Of a DNA stretch of 64,000 nucleotides, positions 49,217 to 58,805 are shown in pieces. The stretch comes from Gammaproteobacteria bacterium (lineage in GTDB: Bacteria; Pseudomonadota; Gammaproteobacteria; DSM-16500). Below the pieces are notes generated by a model. It ran no database searches. It saw only the letters and a list, made by a program, of their open reading frames with translations, and was not told the origin of the DNA. Each line of letters starts with the position of its first letter. The stretch's first letter is position 1. The position numbers and the translations under genes were made by a program. The stretch spans positions 1 through 64,000 of the forward strand of contig JAHCAO010000003.1 in assembly GCA_019634835.1 (NCBI GenBank), given 5' to 3'.

Positions 49217-49298
49217 GTTATTTCCTCGTTATTATTAGGATGCTTATTTGAATAGTATAACATCTTAATTCATGTTTTATAACCTATTGATTTTAAAA

Positions 49299-52076
49299 TT
49301 AAACAATATTCACTAACCCTTCTAGTTGGTTTTCTAGCTTAGATAATGTGAGTGTTATTTCTTGTAATCGGACACGTTCTTTATCGACAACTTCTGCGGG
49401 TGCTTTATCGACAAATTGCGGATTTTTTAATTTATTTTCAATGATGGCAAGGTCTTTTTTTAATTTAGCCATTTCTCTATTTAACCGCGCCGCTTCTTCA
49501 TCTTTATTAATTAACCCAGCCAGAGGAATGAATATTTCTAGTTCTCCAACAAAAGCAGCAGTAGATTGTGGTGGAATTGCATTTTGTTCTAGCCAATTAA
49601 CACATTCTAGTTTGGCAAGTGAGAATAATAAGTGTTGATGTGTGGCGTAATTTGTTTTATCAAAATTGGAACCTTTTCGTAATAAGATAGAGAGTAATCT
49701 TCCTGGTGGAACATTCATCTCACTGCGTAAAGTGCGAATAGCAACGATGATATTTTTCAACCATTCTAATTCTTTCATAGCATTTTCATCGAAGAATTTC
49801 TCCTCTACTTGAGGATAATGCTCCAGCATAATACTTTCACCTTTTTTACCAGCAAGCGGTGCCACACGCTGCCAAATTTCTTCGGTGATAAAGGGTGTAA
49901 TAGGGTGTAGTAAACGTAATAGCGCTTCCAATACTGTTACTAATGTATGGCGGGTTCCGCGTAACATTTCTAGCGTGCTTTTATTTGAAGTGAGAATAGA
50001 TTTGGATAATTCTAAATACCAATCACAAAATTCATTCCACGTAAAATCATATAATGCTTGTGCGTAGAGGTCGAAGCGATATTGTTTAATTTGCTCATGC
50101 GCTTCTGCAATTGTGTTTTGTAACCGTGACAGGATCCAACGATCAGGTAGCGATAGTGTCATAAGCTTATCCTGTAATCCTGTGTCATGGCTTTCGGTAT
50201 TCATCATCACATAACGCGACGCATTCCATAATTTATTGCAAAAGTTACGGTAACCCCCCAGTCGGTTCGTGTCAAAACGAATTTCACGTGTGTAAGATGC
50301 AACAGAACAAAAGGTAAATCGCAAGGCATCCGTACCATAACTGGGAATTCCTTCTGGAAATTCTTTGCGTGTGGCCTTTTCAATTTTTTGTGCCATAGCG
50401 GGTTGCATTAGACCATACGTGCGTTTTTGGATTAGTGCTTCAAGCTCAATACCATCGATAAGGTCAATAGGATCTAAAACATTTCCTTTTGATTTTGACA
50501 TTTTGTGACCTTCTGCGTCACGAATGAGGCCAGTGATATAAACTTCTCGAAAGGGGACTTGGCCAGTAAATTTTAGGCTCATCATGATCATTCTGGCCAC
50601 CCAGAAAAAAATGATATCAAAGCCAGTGATCAAGACACTGGTAGGAAAAAAAACTTTCAAATCGTTTGTTTGCTCAGGCCACCCTAAAGACGAGAATGGC
50701 CATAATGCAGCTGAAAACCAGGTGTCCAACACATCATCGTCTTGTGTCAGTAGCACATCAGCATTTAGTTGATAATGTTGGCGAACATCCGCTTCATCAT
50801 GTCCCACATAAGTATTACCGTTTTCATCGTACCAGACAGGAATTCGATGTCCCCACCAAAGTTGGCGGCTGATGCACCAGTCTTCAATGTTATGCATCCA
50901 TTGAAAATACGTTTTGTTCCAATTTTCAGGAACAAATTTAATATCCCCATTTTCAACAGCACGTATCGCAGGCTCAGCTAGCACTTTGGATTTTACGTAC
51001 CATTGATAAGTCAAATAAGGTTCAATCACAGTATTAGACCGGTCACCACGTGGCACTTTTAATTTATGATTCTCTACTTTTTCTAGTAACTGCTGCGTTT
51101 CTAAATCTTTTACAATTTGTTCGCGCGCTTTAAACCGATCTAATCCTTGATAGGATTTAGGCGTATTTTCATTAAGATGTGCTGTAGGTGTAAAAATGTT
51201 AATCGGATCTAAACCATGTCGTGAACCCACCGCATAATCGTTAAAATCATGTGCAGGCGTGATTTTAACGCAACCTGTTCCAAATAGAGGATCAACATAG
51301 TGATCAGCAATAATGGGAATAGTTCTGTCAGTCAATGGTAATTTAACGTGCTTGCCTATGAGGTGTTGATAACGTTCATCGTCAGGGTGTACGGCAACCG
51401 CAACATCACCTAATAATGTTTCAGGACGAGTCGTTGCAACGATCATGCATCCTTCTGCATCAGTAAATGGATAGCGAATGTGCCACAGCTTGCCATCTTC
51501 TTCTTGGTTCACTACTTCAAGATCTGAAATAGCAGTTAATAATACAGGATCCCAATTGACTAAACGTTTACCACGATAAATTAAGCCTTCATGGTATAAG
51601 CGAATGAATACTTCACGTACTGCGCATGACAATCCTTCATCCATGGTAAAGCGTTCACGCGACCAATCCATCGATGCACCCAAGCGGCGTAGCTGTCGTG
51701 TGATATTACCACCTGATTCTTCTTTCCATTCCCAGATTTTTTTTATAAAAGCTTCACGGCCTAGATCATGTCGTGTTTTACCTTGAAGATTTAATTTTCT
51801 TTCCACTACCATTTGTGTTGCGATGCCTGCATGATCTGTTCCCGTTTGCCATAACGTATTCATGCCACACATACGATGGTAGCGAATCAACACATCAATT
51901 AAGGTAAAGCCAAAACCATGGCCCATGTGTAAGCTGCCTGTTACGTTGGGAGGCGGCAACATAATGGAGTAAGGGTAACCTTTGCCGGAAGAGGCAAAAT
52001 AACTTTTTGATTCCCATTGGTTGTACCAGCGTTGTTCCATGGATTGTGGATGGTATGTTTTTTCTATTTCAGTCAT
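49299..52076 (-). CDS. valS: Valyl-tRNA synthetase
   Basis: About 925 residues. Class I motifs are present: HIGH-type HMGH in [13 protein letters not shown] and KMSKSKGN; the editing domain holds the [17 protein letters not shown] segment; tRNA-binding anticodon domain and C-terminal coiled coil ([27 protein letters not shown]) are complete. It charges tRNA-Val and edits Thr. The start [21 protein letters not shown] fits the family. This ATG overlaps the last 8 bases of holC, indicating coupling. The frame stays open upstream inside holC, but that is not coding for ValS. The order pepA-holC-valS is as in E. coli. Confidence 0.98.
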   Translation of the reverse strand: MTEIEKTYHPQSMEQRWYNQWESKSYFASSGKGYPYSIMLPPPNVTGSLHMGHGFGFTLIDVLIRYHRMCGMNTLWQTGTDHAGIATQMVVERKLNLQGKTRHDLGREAFIKKIWEWKEESGGNITRQLRRLGASMDWSRERFTMDEGLSCAVREVFIRLYHEGLIYRGKRLVNWDPVLLTAISDLEVVNQEEDGKLWHIRYPFTDAEGCMIVATTRPETLLGDVAVAVHPDDERYQHLIGKHVKLPLTDRTIPIIADHYVDPLFGTGCVKITPAHDFNDYAVGSRHGLDPINIFTPTAHLNENTPKSYQGLDRFKAREQIVKDLETQQLLEKVENHKLKVPRGDRSNTVIEPYLTYQWYVKSKVLAEPAIRAVENGDIKFVPENWNKTYFQWMHNIEDWCISRQLWWGHRIPVWYDENGNTYVGHDEADVRQHYQLNADVLLTQDDDVLDTWFSAALWPFSSLGWPEQTNDLKVFFPTSVLITGFDIIFFWVARMIMMSLKFTGQVPFREVYITGLIRDAEGHKMSKSKGNVLDPIDLIDGIELEALIQKRTYGLMQPAMAQKIEKATRKEFPEGIPSYGTDALRFTFCSVASYTREIRFDTNRLGGYRNFCNKLWNASRYVMMNTESHDTGLQDKLMTLSLPDRWILSRLQNTIAEAHEQIKQYRFDLYAQALYDFTWNEFCDWYLELSKSILTSNKSTLEMLRGTRHTLVTVLEALLRLLHPITPFITEEIWQRVAPLAGKKGESIMLEHYPQVEEKFFDENAMKELEWLKNIIVAIRTLRSEMNVPPGRLLSILLRKGSNFDKTNYATHQHLLFSLAKLECVNWLEQNAIPPQSTAAFVGELEIFIPLAGLINKDEEAARLNREMAKLKKDLAIIENKLKNPQFVDKAPAEVVDKERVRLQEITLTLSKLENQLEGLVNIV

Positions 52077-52512
52077 GTTCATAGGCTTTAAATTTAAGAG
52101 TATTGATTTCGTGTTTTTGGTCACGGTATTGTTTGTAACGCTCACGTGCCAATTGTTGCACAAGCGGATCATTAAAAACAATTTCTATTACTTGCTCGAA
52201 TTGTTGATAAAAAGGCGGAATATCCCGAGTCAAATTAAATAAAATTCCTCCGGATTTTTTAGGGTCATCCACAAGACCAATTTGTATGCGCGGAGGATAC
52301 TCGTCAGTGGTGTGGTATATATTATGCGGTAAAAAACTGTTGTCGCGATAAGTCCATAATAAAGCATCAAAACGTTCTGCTTCTTCACGTGTTTTCACAG
52401 TAACATAGATAGATTGGCGTTGTGTGGTATAAATGTTTTCGAGTAATTGGCAAGCGAAATACAGTGATTTTTGACTGCTAGCTGTATCGAATAAATAAAA
52501 ATCGATTTTCAT
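52069..52512 (-). CDS. holC: DNA polymerase III subunit chi
   Basis: 147 residues, the family length. It starts [27 protein letters not shown] and includes [17 protein letters not shown] and [25 protein letters not shown], the conserved core. In the clamp-loader complex chi links psi to single-strand-binding protein. It lies between pepA and valS and overlaps the valS start by 8 bases. A large palindrome occupies the gap to pepA, so any pepA-holC transcript would contain a very long RNA hairpin just ahead of this gene. Confidence 0.95.
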   Translation of the reverse strand: MKIDFYLFDTASSQKSLYFACQLLENIYTTQRQSIYVTVKTREEAERFDALLWTYRDNSFLPHNIYHTTDEYPPRIQIGLVDDPKKSGGILFNLTRDIPPFYQQFEQVIEIVFNDPLVQQLARERYKQYRDQKHEINTLKFKAYEHD

Positions 52513-52539
52513 ATCGTCAATACCTTAGCCAAATTTTAT

Positions 52540-52714
52540 GTAAATATTCGGTGATAGCAGCTTCTGAGCAGGTCTGCCCCTTTTATTTTTTATATTCGGT
52601 CGCAAAAGACGTTTCCATTCCGGCTTTTGCTAAAGTGGATTCCTGTCCACTTTCCCTCATATAAAAAATAAAAGGGGCAGACCTGCTCAGAAGCTGCTAT
52701 CACCGAATATTTAC
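52540..52714. repeat. Large palindromic element A2 (56-bp perfect arms)
   Basis: Arms 52540-52595 and 52659-52714 are exact reverse complements over 56 bases. The 63-base centre is nearly the same as that of the element at 18852-19043 (shared GGTCGCAAAAGACGTTTCC, TTCCTGTCCACTTTCCCTC). The arms differ from that copy at many positions, always with the matching change on the opposite arm. It fills the pepA-holC gap. Confidence 0.95.
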
Positions 52715-52722
52715 AACTTTAC

Positions 52723-54225
52723 CTAGGCATTCTCTCTTGCCCTATCAATTAAATACTGTGCCAACATAGGTACAGGCCTGCCGGTTGCCATGCGTTCACT
52801 CGTGCCAAACATGATAGCGGCAGTACCTGCCACGTCTAAATGCGCCCAGTGGAATTTTTTAGTGAATCGTGAAAGAAAACAAGCAGCAGTAATGCTTCCA
52901 GCACTACGTCCGCCAGTATTTGCCATGTCAGCAAAAGGACTGTTAATTTGTTCTTGATATTCATCCCATAGGGGTAATTGCCAGGCGCGGTCATTGCTAT
53001 CTATACCAGCTTTTAGTAACGCTTTTGCTAATGGTTCATGATTCGATAATAGCCCGGTTGCATGAGAACCTAATGCGATCACTACTGCACCGGTTAAAGT
53101 GGCAATATCAATAACTACCTCAGGGTTATAACGTTCACAATAGGTTAAAGCGTCACTTAATACCAGACGTCCTTCTGCGTCGGTGCTGATGACTTCAATG
53201 GTTTGACCAGACATGCTGGTGAGAATATCTTCCGGTTTATATGCTGTACCTCCTGGCATGTTTTCAACGGCAGCAATAATGCCTACTATATTGATTGGTA
53301 GCTTGAGCTCAGCAGCGACTTTAATAGCACCAAGAACTGTGGCAGCACCGCACATATCATATTTCATCCCAACCATATTGTCTGGTGTTTTCAATGAATT
53401 ACCGCCAGTATCAAAAGTAATGCCTTTACCAATTAATGCTATTGGAGCTTGTTTTTTTACTGTGCCTTTATACTCAAGACAGATTAGTTTTGCCTCTTCA
53501 GCACTGCCTTGTGAAACAGCCAATAGTGCTCCCATTCCTAGTTTTTGCATGTCTTTCTCTTCAAGGATTTTTACTGAAAGAGAGGAATACGCTTTGCCTA
53601 ATTCTTTGGCTTGTTCAGCAATAAAAGTGGGAGTACAAACATTGCTTGGTAAATTAGCAAGATTTTTGGTAAGAGTGACGCCTGCAGCAATAGCCTGGCC
53701 TTGCTCTAATGCTTGATGACAAGCAGTCATTAATGTTGTGTCAGGAAGATGAATAATAAATTCATTTAAACGGGTAGTAGGTTCTTTCTCGCTTTTAAAT
53801 AAATCAAAACGATAAAGCCCTTCTGCTGCTCCTTCTGCAATTTGTTTTATTTTCCAAGACAGTGTTTGATCATGAACTTCTAGTTCAGTGAGATAACAGG
53901 TAGCTTCTTTAGTCAAGGAGGTATTTAACGCTTTAATTGCACTAGTGATGATTTTGCGGAAATAGCTAGGCGACATAGGAGTGGTTTTACCACAGCCCAC
54001 TAAAAGTAACTGCTCAAACTCCGAGTCAGCCACAGAATAAAGTGGAAGTGTTTGTCCTATTTTTCCTAGGAAAGCACCTCGGTCGATGAGTTTTTTGATG
54101 AAGCCATGGGTCATTTTATCAACTTCTTTTGCAGAAGGGGTCAAGATACCGTTTTCATAAATTCCGATGATTAAACAAGTTTTTTGCTGTTTTTCGGGCT
54201 GTGATACTTTGATGCTTAATTTCAT
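52723..54225 (-). CDS. pepA: Cytosol aminopeptidase A (leucyl aminopeptidase)
   Basis: 500-residue M17 peptidase. The two-metal site and catalytic residues are seen in IGKGITFDTGGNSLK, KYDMCGAATVLGA, and NTDAEGRLVLSDALTY; the N-terminal DNA-binding-type domain is present at full length. It removes N-terminal residues, especially Leu, and in E. coli also acts as a DNA-binding regulator. The start ATG has GGAG 5 bases upstream; a GTG two codons before is in frame. It lies divergent from lptF, the same arrangement as in E. coli. A second, shorter M17 enzyme is encoded about 5.7 kb downstream. Confidence 0.97.
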   Translation of the reverse strand: MKLSIKVSQPEKQQKTCLIIGIYENGILTPSAKEVDKMTHGFIKKLIDRGAFLGKIGQTLPLYSVADSEFEQLLLVGCGKTTPMSPSYFRKIITSAIKALNTSLTKEATCYLTELEVHDQTLSWKIKQIAEGAAEGLYRFDLFKSEKEPTTRLNEFIIHLPDTTLMTACHQALEQGQAIAAGVTLTKNLANLPSNVCTPTFIAEQAKELGKAYSSLSVKILEEKDMQKLGMGALLAVSQGSAEEAKLICLEYKGTVKKQAPIALIGKGITFDTGGNSLKTPDNMVGMKYDMCGAATVLGAIKVAAELKLPINIVGIIAAVENMPGGTAYKPEDILTSMSGQTIEVISTDAEGRLVLSDALTYCERYNPEVVIDIATLTGAVVIALGSHATGLLSNHEPLAKALLKAGIDSNDRAWQLPLWDEYQEQINSPFADMANTGGRSAGSITAACFLSRFTKKFHWAHLDVAGTAAIMFGTSERMATGRPVPMLAQYLIDRARENA

Positions 54226-54394
54226 ACTCACTCCAGAAAGATGTGATGAAGTTATTTAAAATGCCAGGTCTAATGTTGATATTGACTCTTTCAATTGTAA
54301 AACAATAACGAGTCAAAATATGATCAAAATTTCATCAAATATTCGTGATATTTTCCCTAAGTTTATTCAAAAAAAATGATTTGTCACTCAAAGA

Positions 54395-54421
54395 TTGCGA
54401 GTATACTACGCATGATATAAT
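54395..54421 (+). promoter_or_regulatory. Probable lptFG promoter (extended -10)
   Basis: TGATATAAT (TG-n plus a perfect TATAAT at 54416-54421), preceded 15 bases upstream by TTGCGA. The TG extension makes up for the weak -35. It lies about 175 bases before lptF, leaving a long leader that contains an inverted repeat. Confidence 0.5.
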
Positions 54422-54485
54422 CAGTCAGTAAATTGCGCAGCTCCAATTAACTGAGCTGTACAAACGATACCACTACCTTAAATAC

Positions 54486-54568
54486 GGGTGCATAATGCGT
54501 GTGTTTTGTGGTGAATGGTGAAGGAAAATACCCGCATTCTCTTGCCGCACAAAACTCGTCATGCACCC
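54486..54568. repeat. Imperfect inverted repeat, palindrome family B copy
   Basis: GGGTGCAT at 54486-54493 pairs with ATGCACCC at 54561-54568, and GTTTTGTG pairs with CACAAAAC further in. The centre (GTGGTGAATGGTGAAGGAAA) resembles the reverse complement of part of the element at 61351-61521. It lies in the lptF leader. Confidence 0.65.
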
Positions 54569-54594
54569 TTCAATACCTAGATGAAGGTTGATCA

Positions 54595-55698
54595 GTGATT
54601 ATTGCCCGTTATATTACTAAAGAAGTAATTTATACATTGTTAGGCATCACCATCGTATTGTTATTGGCATTTTTGAGCCAGCAAATGGTTCGTTATTTAA
54701 ACTATGTCGCTGTTGGCAAAATTCCTACTAATATTTTTTTAGCGTTAGTCAGCTTTGAGATCCCTTATATTTTAGCTTTTTTGCTCCCTTTAGGATTGTA
54801 TTTAGGTATTTTACTGACTTACGGCCGTCTTTATGCAGATAATGAAATGTCTATTTTACATATGTATGGGTATGGCTACCAACGCATCGTGCGTCTTACT
54901 CTCTTCATCGCTCTTATAGTGGCTGGCATCGTGCTATATCTCATGCTGTGGGTTAACCCCATCGTGTCTGCAAAACGACAACAAGTCATGGCGAGTGATG
55001 AAGCAGCAGTTCACTTGGTACAAACTATGATCCCTGGACGTTTCCAAGCAAGCCCGGATGGCCGGTATGTGATGTATGTTGAAAAACTTTCTCTTGATCG
55101 TAACCGGGCAGAAAGTGTTTTTTTGGCTCAAGAAAAGAAAAGCGAAGTAAATGGGCTCAATCAAAGTGCCTGGATGCTGGTGTTAGCCAATGAAGGTTAT
55201 CAAATAAAGGACACAGAATCGCAAGACCAGTTTTTTGTTGCCACAGATGGTTATCGTTATGAAGGAATACCAGGACAAAATGATTATAAAATAATTCAGT
55301 TTAAAAAATATGCTGTACGCATCCCGCAAAATGATGTGCAAGTGTTAAACAAAGAAAATCAAGCATTATCTACCGCACAATTATGGCAGGATTACTCCAT
55401 GCCAAAACGCGCGGCGGAGTTACAGTGGCGATTCTCCATCGCTATTTCTACACTGTTATTAGCAATATTAGCAGTGCCATTAAGTGCTATGCGTCCTCGT
55501 CAAGGTAGGTATTTATCATTATTGCCAGCAATCCTAGTGTACATTGTTTATGTTAATTTACTTTTTATCGCTCGCCATTGGATAGAACAACGTGTCATTC
55601 CTATTGCGCTAGGAATGTGGTGGGTGCACGGTGTGATGCTTTTATTTATTATCTTATTCCTTTTATATAACACGAAGCGATGGTTCAAAAAGCGATGA
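54595..55698 (+). CDS. lptF: LPS export system permease LptF
   Basis: 367 residues with the YjgP/YjgQ layout: three N-terminal spans, a periplasmic beta-jellyroll (about 130-270), and three C-terminal spans ending in a Lys/Arg tail. Opening motif IIARYITKEVIYTLLGI and the coupling region RLYADNEMSILHMYGYG match LptF. With LptG and the LptB ATPase it extracts lipopolysaccharide from the inner membrane. The start is GTG with AAGG at good distance. Its stop overlaps the lptG start (ATGA). Confidence 0.96.
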   Translation: MIIARYITKEVIYTLLGITIVLLLAFLSQQMVRYLNYVAVGKIPTNIFLALVSFEIPYILAFLLPLGLYLGILLTYGRLYADNEMSILHMYGYGYQRIVRLTLFIALIVAGIVLYLMLWVNPIVSAKRQQVMASDEAAVHLVQTMIPGRFQASPDGRYVMYVEKLSLDRNRAESVFLAQEKKSEVNGLNQSAWMLVLANEGYQIKDTESQDQFFVATDGYRYEGIPGQNDYKIIQFKKYAVRIPQNDVQVLNKENQALSTAQLWQDYSMPKRAAELQWRFSIAISTLLLAILAVPLSAMRPRQGRYLSLLPAILVYIVYVNLLFIARHWIEQRVIPIALGMWWVHGVMLLFIILFLLYNTKRWFKKR

Positions 55699-56768
55699 TC
55701 AAAATTTTAGAGCGGTACATTGCTAAAACAATTATTCTTACAACAGGGTTAGTTGCCTTGATTGTAATGAGTGTATTGTTTCTGATGTCTTTATTAGGAG
55801 AAGTAAAAAGCATTGGAGAAGGTGATTATGGATTGCGTGAAGTCATCTTTTATGTATTGTTGCGATTACCAAGTGAACTTTATCATTTTTCTCCTTTATT
55901 AATATTATTAGGTAGCATTATTGGACTGAGTATTTTATCTTCTTATCGTGAATTATCCGTCATGCGGTCTTCGGGATTCTCCGTCCGAAAAATCATGATG
56001 AGTGTGCTTTCCATCGCATTACTGCTAATACTATGCATCAGCTTTGTTGGCGAATGGCTTGGCCCTAGGCTCAGTTACGAGGCCGTGGTACGTAAAGAAA
56101 ATGCTAAGAATTCAGGGCAGGCAGTAGTAACAGCAGCGGGAATTTGGCTTCATATAGAAAATAATTTTATTCATGTCCGACAAATTGTTGATCGTCAATT
56201 ATTAAACGGAGTGACTCGTTATCAATTTGATGATAATCATCATTTAAAAGCCGCCTATTATGCAGAAAAATTGTCGCTGCAAAATAACCATTGGCGTATG
56301 AGTGATGTAGTCAAAACCACATTTTATCATCAGCACACTAAAAGTACGTCTTACCCTGAATTGGAGTGGGATTTGAAGTTCAATGCTAATTTGTTGAATA
56401 TAGGATTAATTGACCCCAGTGAAATGTCGCTGTTTAAACTAGCCAAATTCGCGCATTACCTGCAGCAAAACGAACTACAAGCAAGTGAGTACCAATTTAA
56501 TTTTTGGCAGCGTGTTTTCCAGCCAGTTGCATCTTTGGTCATGATTTTTTTGGCCATTCCTTTTGTTCTTGGTGCATTTAGTACTTCTGCTATGGGGTTG
56601 CGCATTATTATTGGCATACTCACTGGGTTTGCATTTTTTATTTTAAATGCCATGCTTGGGCAATTATGTGTAGTCTATCAAATTCCTGCAATACTTGCTG
56701 CTTTGCTTCCTCCTGTTATTTTCGCTGCTTTTGGCGTTATCCTGTCAAATAAACTTATCAGGCGCTAG
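55695..56768 (+). CDS. lptG: LPS export system permease LptG
   Basis: 357 residues, same fold as LptF: spans at both ends, a periplasmic jellyroll between. Diagnostic segments are LERYIAKTIILTTGLVAL, SYRELSVMRSSGFSVRKIM and the C-terminal GLRIIIGILTGFAFFILNAM. I start it at the ATG that overlaps the lptF stop; another in-frame start 15 bases upstream lies inside lptF. It is partner of LptF in moving LPS to the periplasmic bridge. It is followed by a small palindrome and htpG. Confidence 0.96.
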   Translation: MIKILERYIAKTIILTTGLVALIVMSVLFLMSLLGEVKSIGEGDYGLREVIFYVLLRLPSELYHFSPLLILLGSIIGLSILSSYRELSVMRSSGFSVRKIMMSVLSIALLLILCISFVGEWLGPRLSYEAVVRKENAKNSGQAVVTAAGIWLHIENNFIHVRQIVDRQLLNGVTRYQFDDNHHLKAAYYAEKLSLQNNHWRMSDVVKTTFYHQHTKSTSYPELEWDLKFNANLLNIGLIDPSEMSLFKLAKFAHYLQQNELQASEYQFNFWQRVFQPVASLVMIFLAIPFVLGAFSTSAMGLRIIIGILTGFAFFILNAMLGQLCVVYQIPAILAALLPPVIFAAFGVILSNKLIRR

Positions 56769-56797
56769 GGGCTTGAATATTTCCTTCTTGCCTATAT

Positions 56798-56847
56798 ATA
56801 CCCGTAGCGTTTCAATTTTAGGAGTAAAATTGAAACGCCACGGGTAT
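56798..56847. repeat. Palindrome family C copy 2 (23-bp arms)
   Basis: Arms 56798-56820 and 56825-56847 pair with one mismatch around a GGAG loop; the core is CGTTTCAATTTTA / TAAAATTGAAACG. A degenerate relative is at 22718-22760. It lacks a T-run on either strand, so it is not a standard terminator. It lies between lptG and htpG. Confidence 0.85.
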
Positions 56848-56878
56848 AGTATCTCCGATATAGTAGAGGATAGAATTC

Positions 56879-58792
56879 ATGACAGTAGACGCACATCAAG
56901 AAAAACTCAATTTTCAAGCTGAAGTCAAGCAGTTGCTGGATATCGTTGTACATTCGCTTTATAGCAACAAAGAAATATTTTTACGTGAGCTCATTTCAAA
57001 TGCCTCAGATGCTATTGATAAGTTGCGCTTTGAAGCACTTTCAGACCCAGCATTATATGAATCAGATTCCAATCTATCGATCAAGATTAATTTTGATAGT
57101 ACTGCTCGCACCATTACTATTAGCGACAACGGTATCGGTATGAACCGTGATGAAATAGTGGAAAATTTGGGTACTATTGCTAAGTCAGGTACGCGAGAAT
57201 TTTTATCTCGCTTAACGGGCGACCAAAAAAAAGATGCACATCTGATTGGCCAGTTTGGGGTAGGATTTTATTCTTCATTTATTATTGCAGACAAAGTCAC
57301 AGTGATATCGCGTCGTGCTGGTTTAGGAGCACAGCATGGTGTGTCTTGGGAATCTGGAGGAGATGGTGAATATACTGTCGCAAATGTAGAGAAGCTATCT
57401 CGTGGTACTGATGTGATATTGCATTTAAAAGAAGGTGAGGATGAATTTTTAAATACGTGGCGTTTACGTAGTATCGTGACAAAATATTCGGACCATATCA
57501 ATATTCCTATCTTGATGCTTAAGCGTACAGATGATGACAAAGAAACGAGTGAATGGGAAACAGTGAACCGTGCTACTGCATTATGGGCATTGCCAAAAAG
57601 CTCCATTACGCAAGACCAATACAACGAATTTTATAAGCATATTGCTCATGATTTTGAAAATCCATTAGCATGGACACATCATAAAATTGAAGGTGGCAAC
57701 ATCGATTATACGTGTCTTTTATATTTGCCATCTCATGCACCATTTGATATTTGGCAGCGTGACCCACATCAAGGATTAAAACTTTATGTGCAACGTGTAT
57801 TTATCATGGATCAAGTGGAACAATTCATGCCACACTATTTGCGCTTTGTACGCGGTGTACTTGATACTACTGCATTACCGCTCAATATTTCGCGTGAAAT
57901 TTTACAAGATCATCCTTCCATACCTAAGCTACGTTCAGCATTAGTACGTCATGTGTTAGATTTGCTCGATAGATTATCAAAAGACGAGCCTGAAAAATAT
58001 GCTACGTTTTGGAAGGAATTTGGCAATATCTTAAAAGAAGGTCCCGCTGAAGATTTTTCTAACCGTGAACGGGTCAGTAAACTAATGCGCTTCGCTACCA
58101 CCCATACAGATTCCTCTGAACAAACAGTTTGCTTAGATGATTATGTGCAGCGTATGAAACCCAATCAAAAGAAAATATATTATATCACGGCAGATAATGC
58201 AAACGCTGCCAGATTTAGCCCTCACTTAGAAATTTTCCGTAAAAATAACATTGAAGTTTTGTTGTTGACAGACCGTATTGATGAATGGGTAGTCAGTCAT
58301 TTACCTGAATATGATGGCAAACCATTGCAATCTGTTGCGAAAGGAGATTTGCAACTGGATGAGATTATGATGGAAGATGCCGCAGAGAAAGAACAAGAAG
58401 AAAAAAAAGAACATGAACAGCAACGTGAATTTGATGATTTGTTAAAGAAAATTAAAATCATTCTTGAAGATAAAGTCAAAGAAGTGCGGTTATCTCATCG
58501 TTTAACTGCCTCTCCAGTCTGTTTAGTGCGAGATCAAAATGCACTAGGCCCGCAAATGGAACGTTTATTAAAAGCAGCAGGACAATCAGTGAACGAAGCT
58601 AAACCGATACTTGAGCTAAATCCTGATCATGCTATTGTGCGTAAATTACATCAAGGCTTGGATGAGGAGACGCTGAAAGAATGGACACAAATTTTGTTTG
58701 ATCAAGCATTACTTGCTGAAGGCAGTACTTTGTCTGATCCTTCTATCTTTGTTCAGCGCATTAATAAATTGTGGATGGAAATGTTTAAATAA
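56879..58792 (+). CDS. htpG: Hsp90-family chaperone HtpG
   Basis: 637 residues. The GHKL ATPase N-domain starts EKLNFQAEVKQLLDIVVHSLYSNKEIFLRELISNASDA in pattern, with DNGIGM and GQFGVGFYSSF as ATP-binding motifs; a middle domain (YLRFVRGVLDTTALPLNISRE segment with the catalytic Arg) and the C-terminal dimer domain follow. Homodimeric chaperone for late folding in the cytoplasm. GAGG about 10 bases upstream serves as ribosome-binding site. A charged stretch EKEQEEKKEHEQQREF near residue 500 is longer than usual. Confidence 0.98.
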   Translation: MTVDAHQEKLNFQAEVKQLLDIVVHSLYSNKEIFLRELISNASDAIDKLRFEALSDPALYESDSNLSIKINFDSTARTITISDNGIGMNRDEIVENLGTIAKSGTREFLSRLTGDQKKDAHLIGQFGVGFYSSFIIADKVTVISRRAGLGAQHGVSWESGGDGEYTVANVEKLSRGTDVILHLKEGEDEFLNTWRLRSIVTKYSDHINIPILMLKRTDDDKETSEWETVNRATALWALPKSSITQDQYNEFYKHIAHDFENPLAWTHHKIEGGNIDYTCLLYLPSHAPFDIWQRDPHQGLKLYVQRVFIMDQVEQFMPHYLRFVRGVLDTTALPLNISREILQDHPSIPKLRSALVRHVLDLLDRLSKDEPEKYATFWKEFGNILKEGPAEDFSNRERVSKLMRFATTHTDSSEQTVCLDDYVQRMKPNQKKIYYITADNANAARFSPHLEIFRKNNIEVLLLTDRIDEWVVSHLPEYDGKPLQSVAKGDLQLDEIMMEDAAEKEQEEKKEHEQQREFDDLLKKIKIILEDKVKEVRLSHRLTASPVCLVRDQNALGPQMERLLKAAGQSVNEAKPILELNPDHAIVRKLHQGLDEETLKEWTQILFDQALLAEGSTLSDPSIFVQRINKLWMEMFK

Positions 58793-58805
58793 CTGGAGAA
58801 CATAC

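Larger units (their letters stand above)
54226..54594. other. Divergent pepA-lptF intergenic region
   Basis: 369 bases, no gene. It contains an extended -10 promoter candidate toward lptF (54395-54421) and an imperfect inverted repeat (54486-54568) in the lptF leader. The pepA-proximal 130 bases are A/T-rich with no clear promoter by eye. Confidence 0.6.

Noticed and set aside
53213-53716. 167-codon frame antisense to pepA
   Set aside because: Lies wholly inside a confident gene on the other strand, has no ribosome-binding site and a composition typical of a shadow frame.
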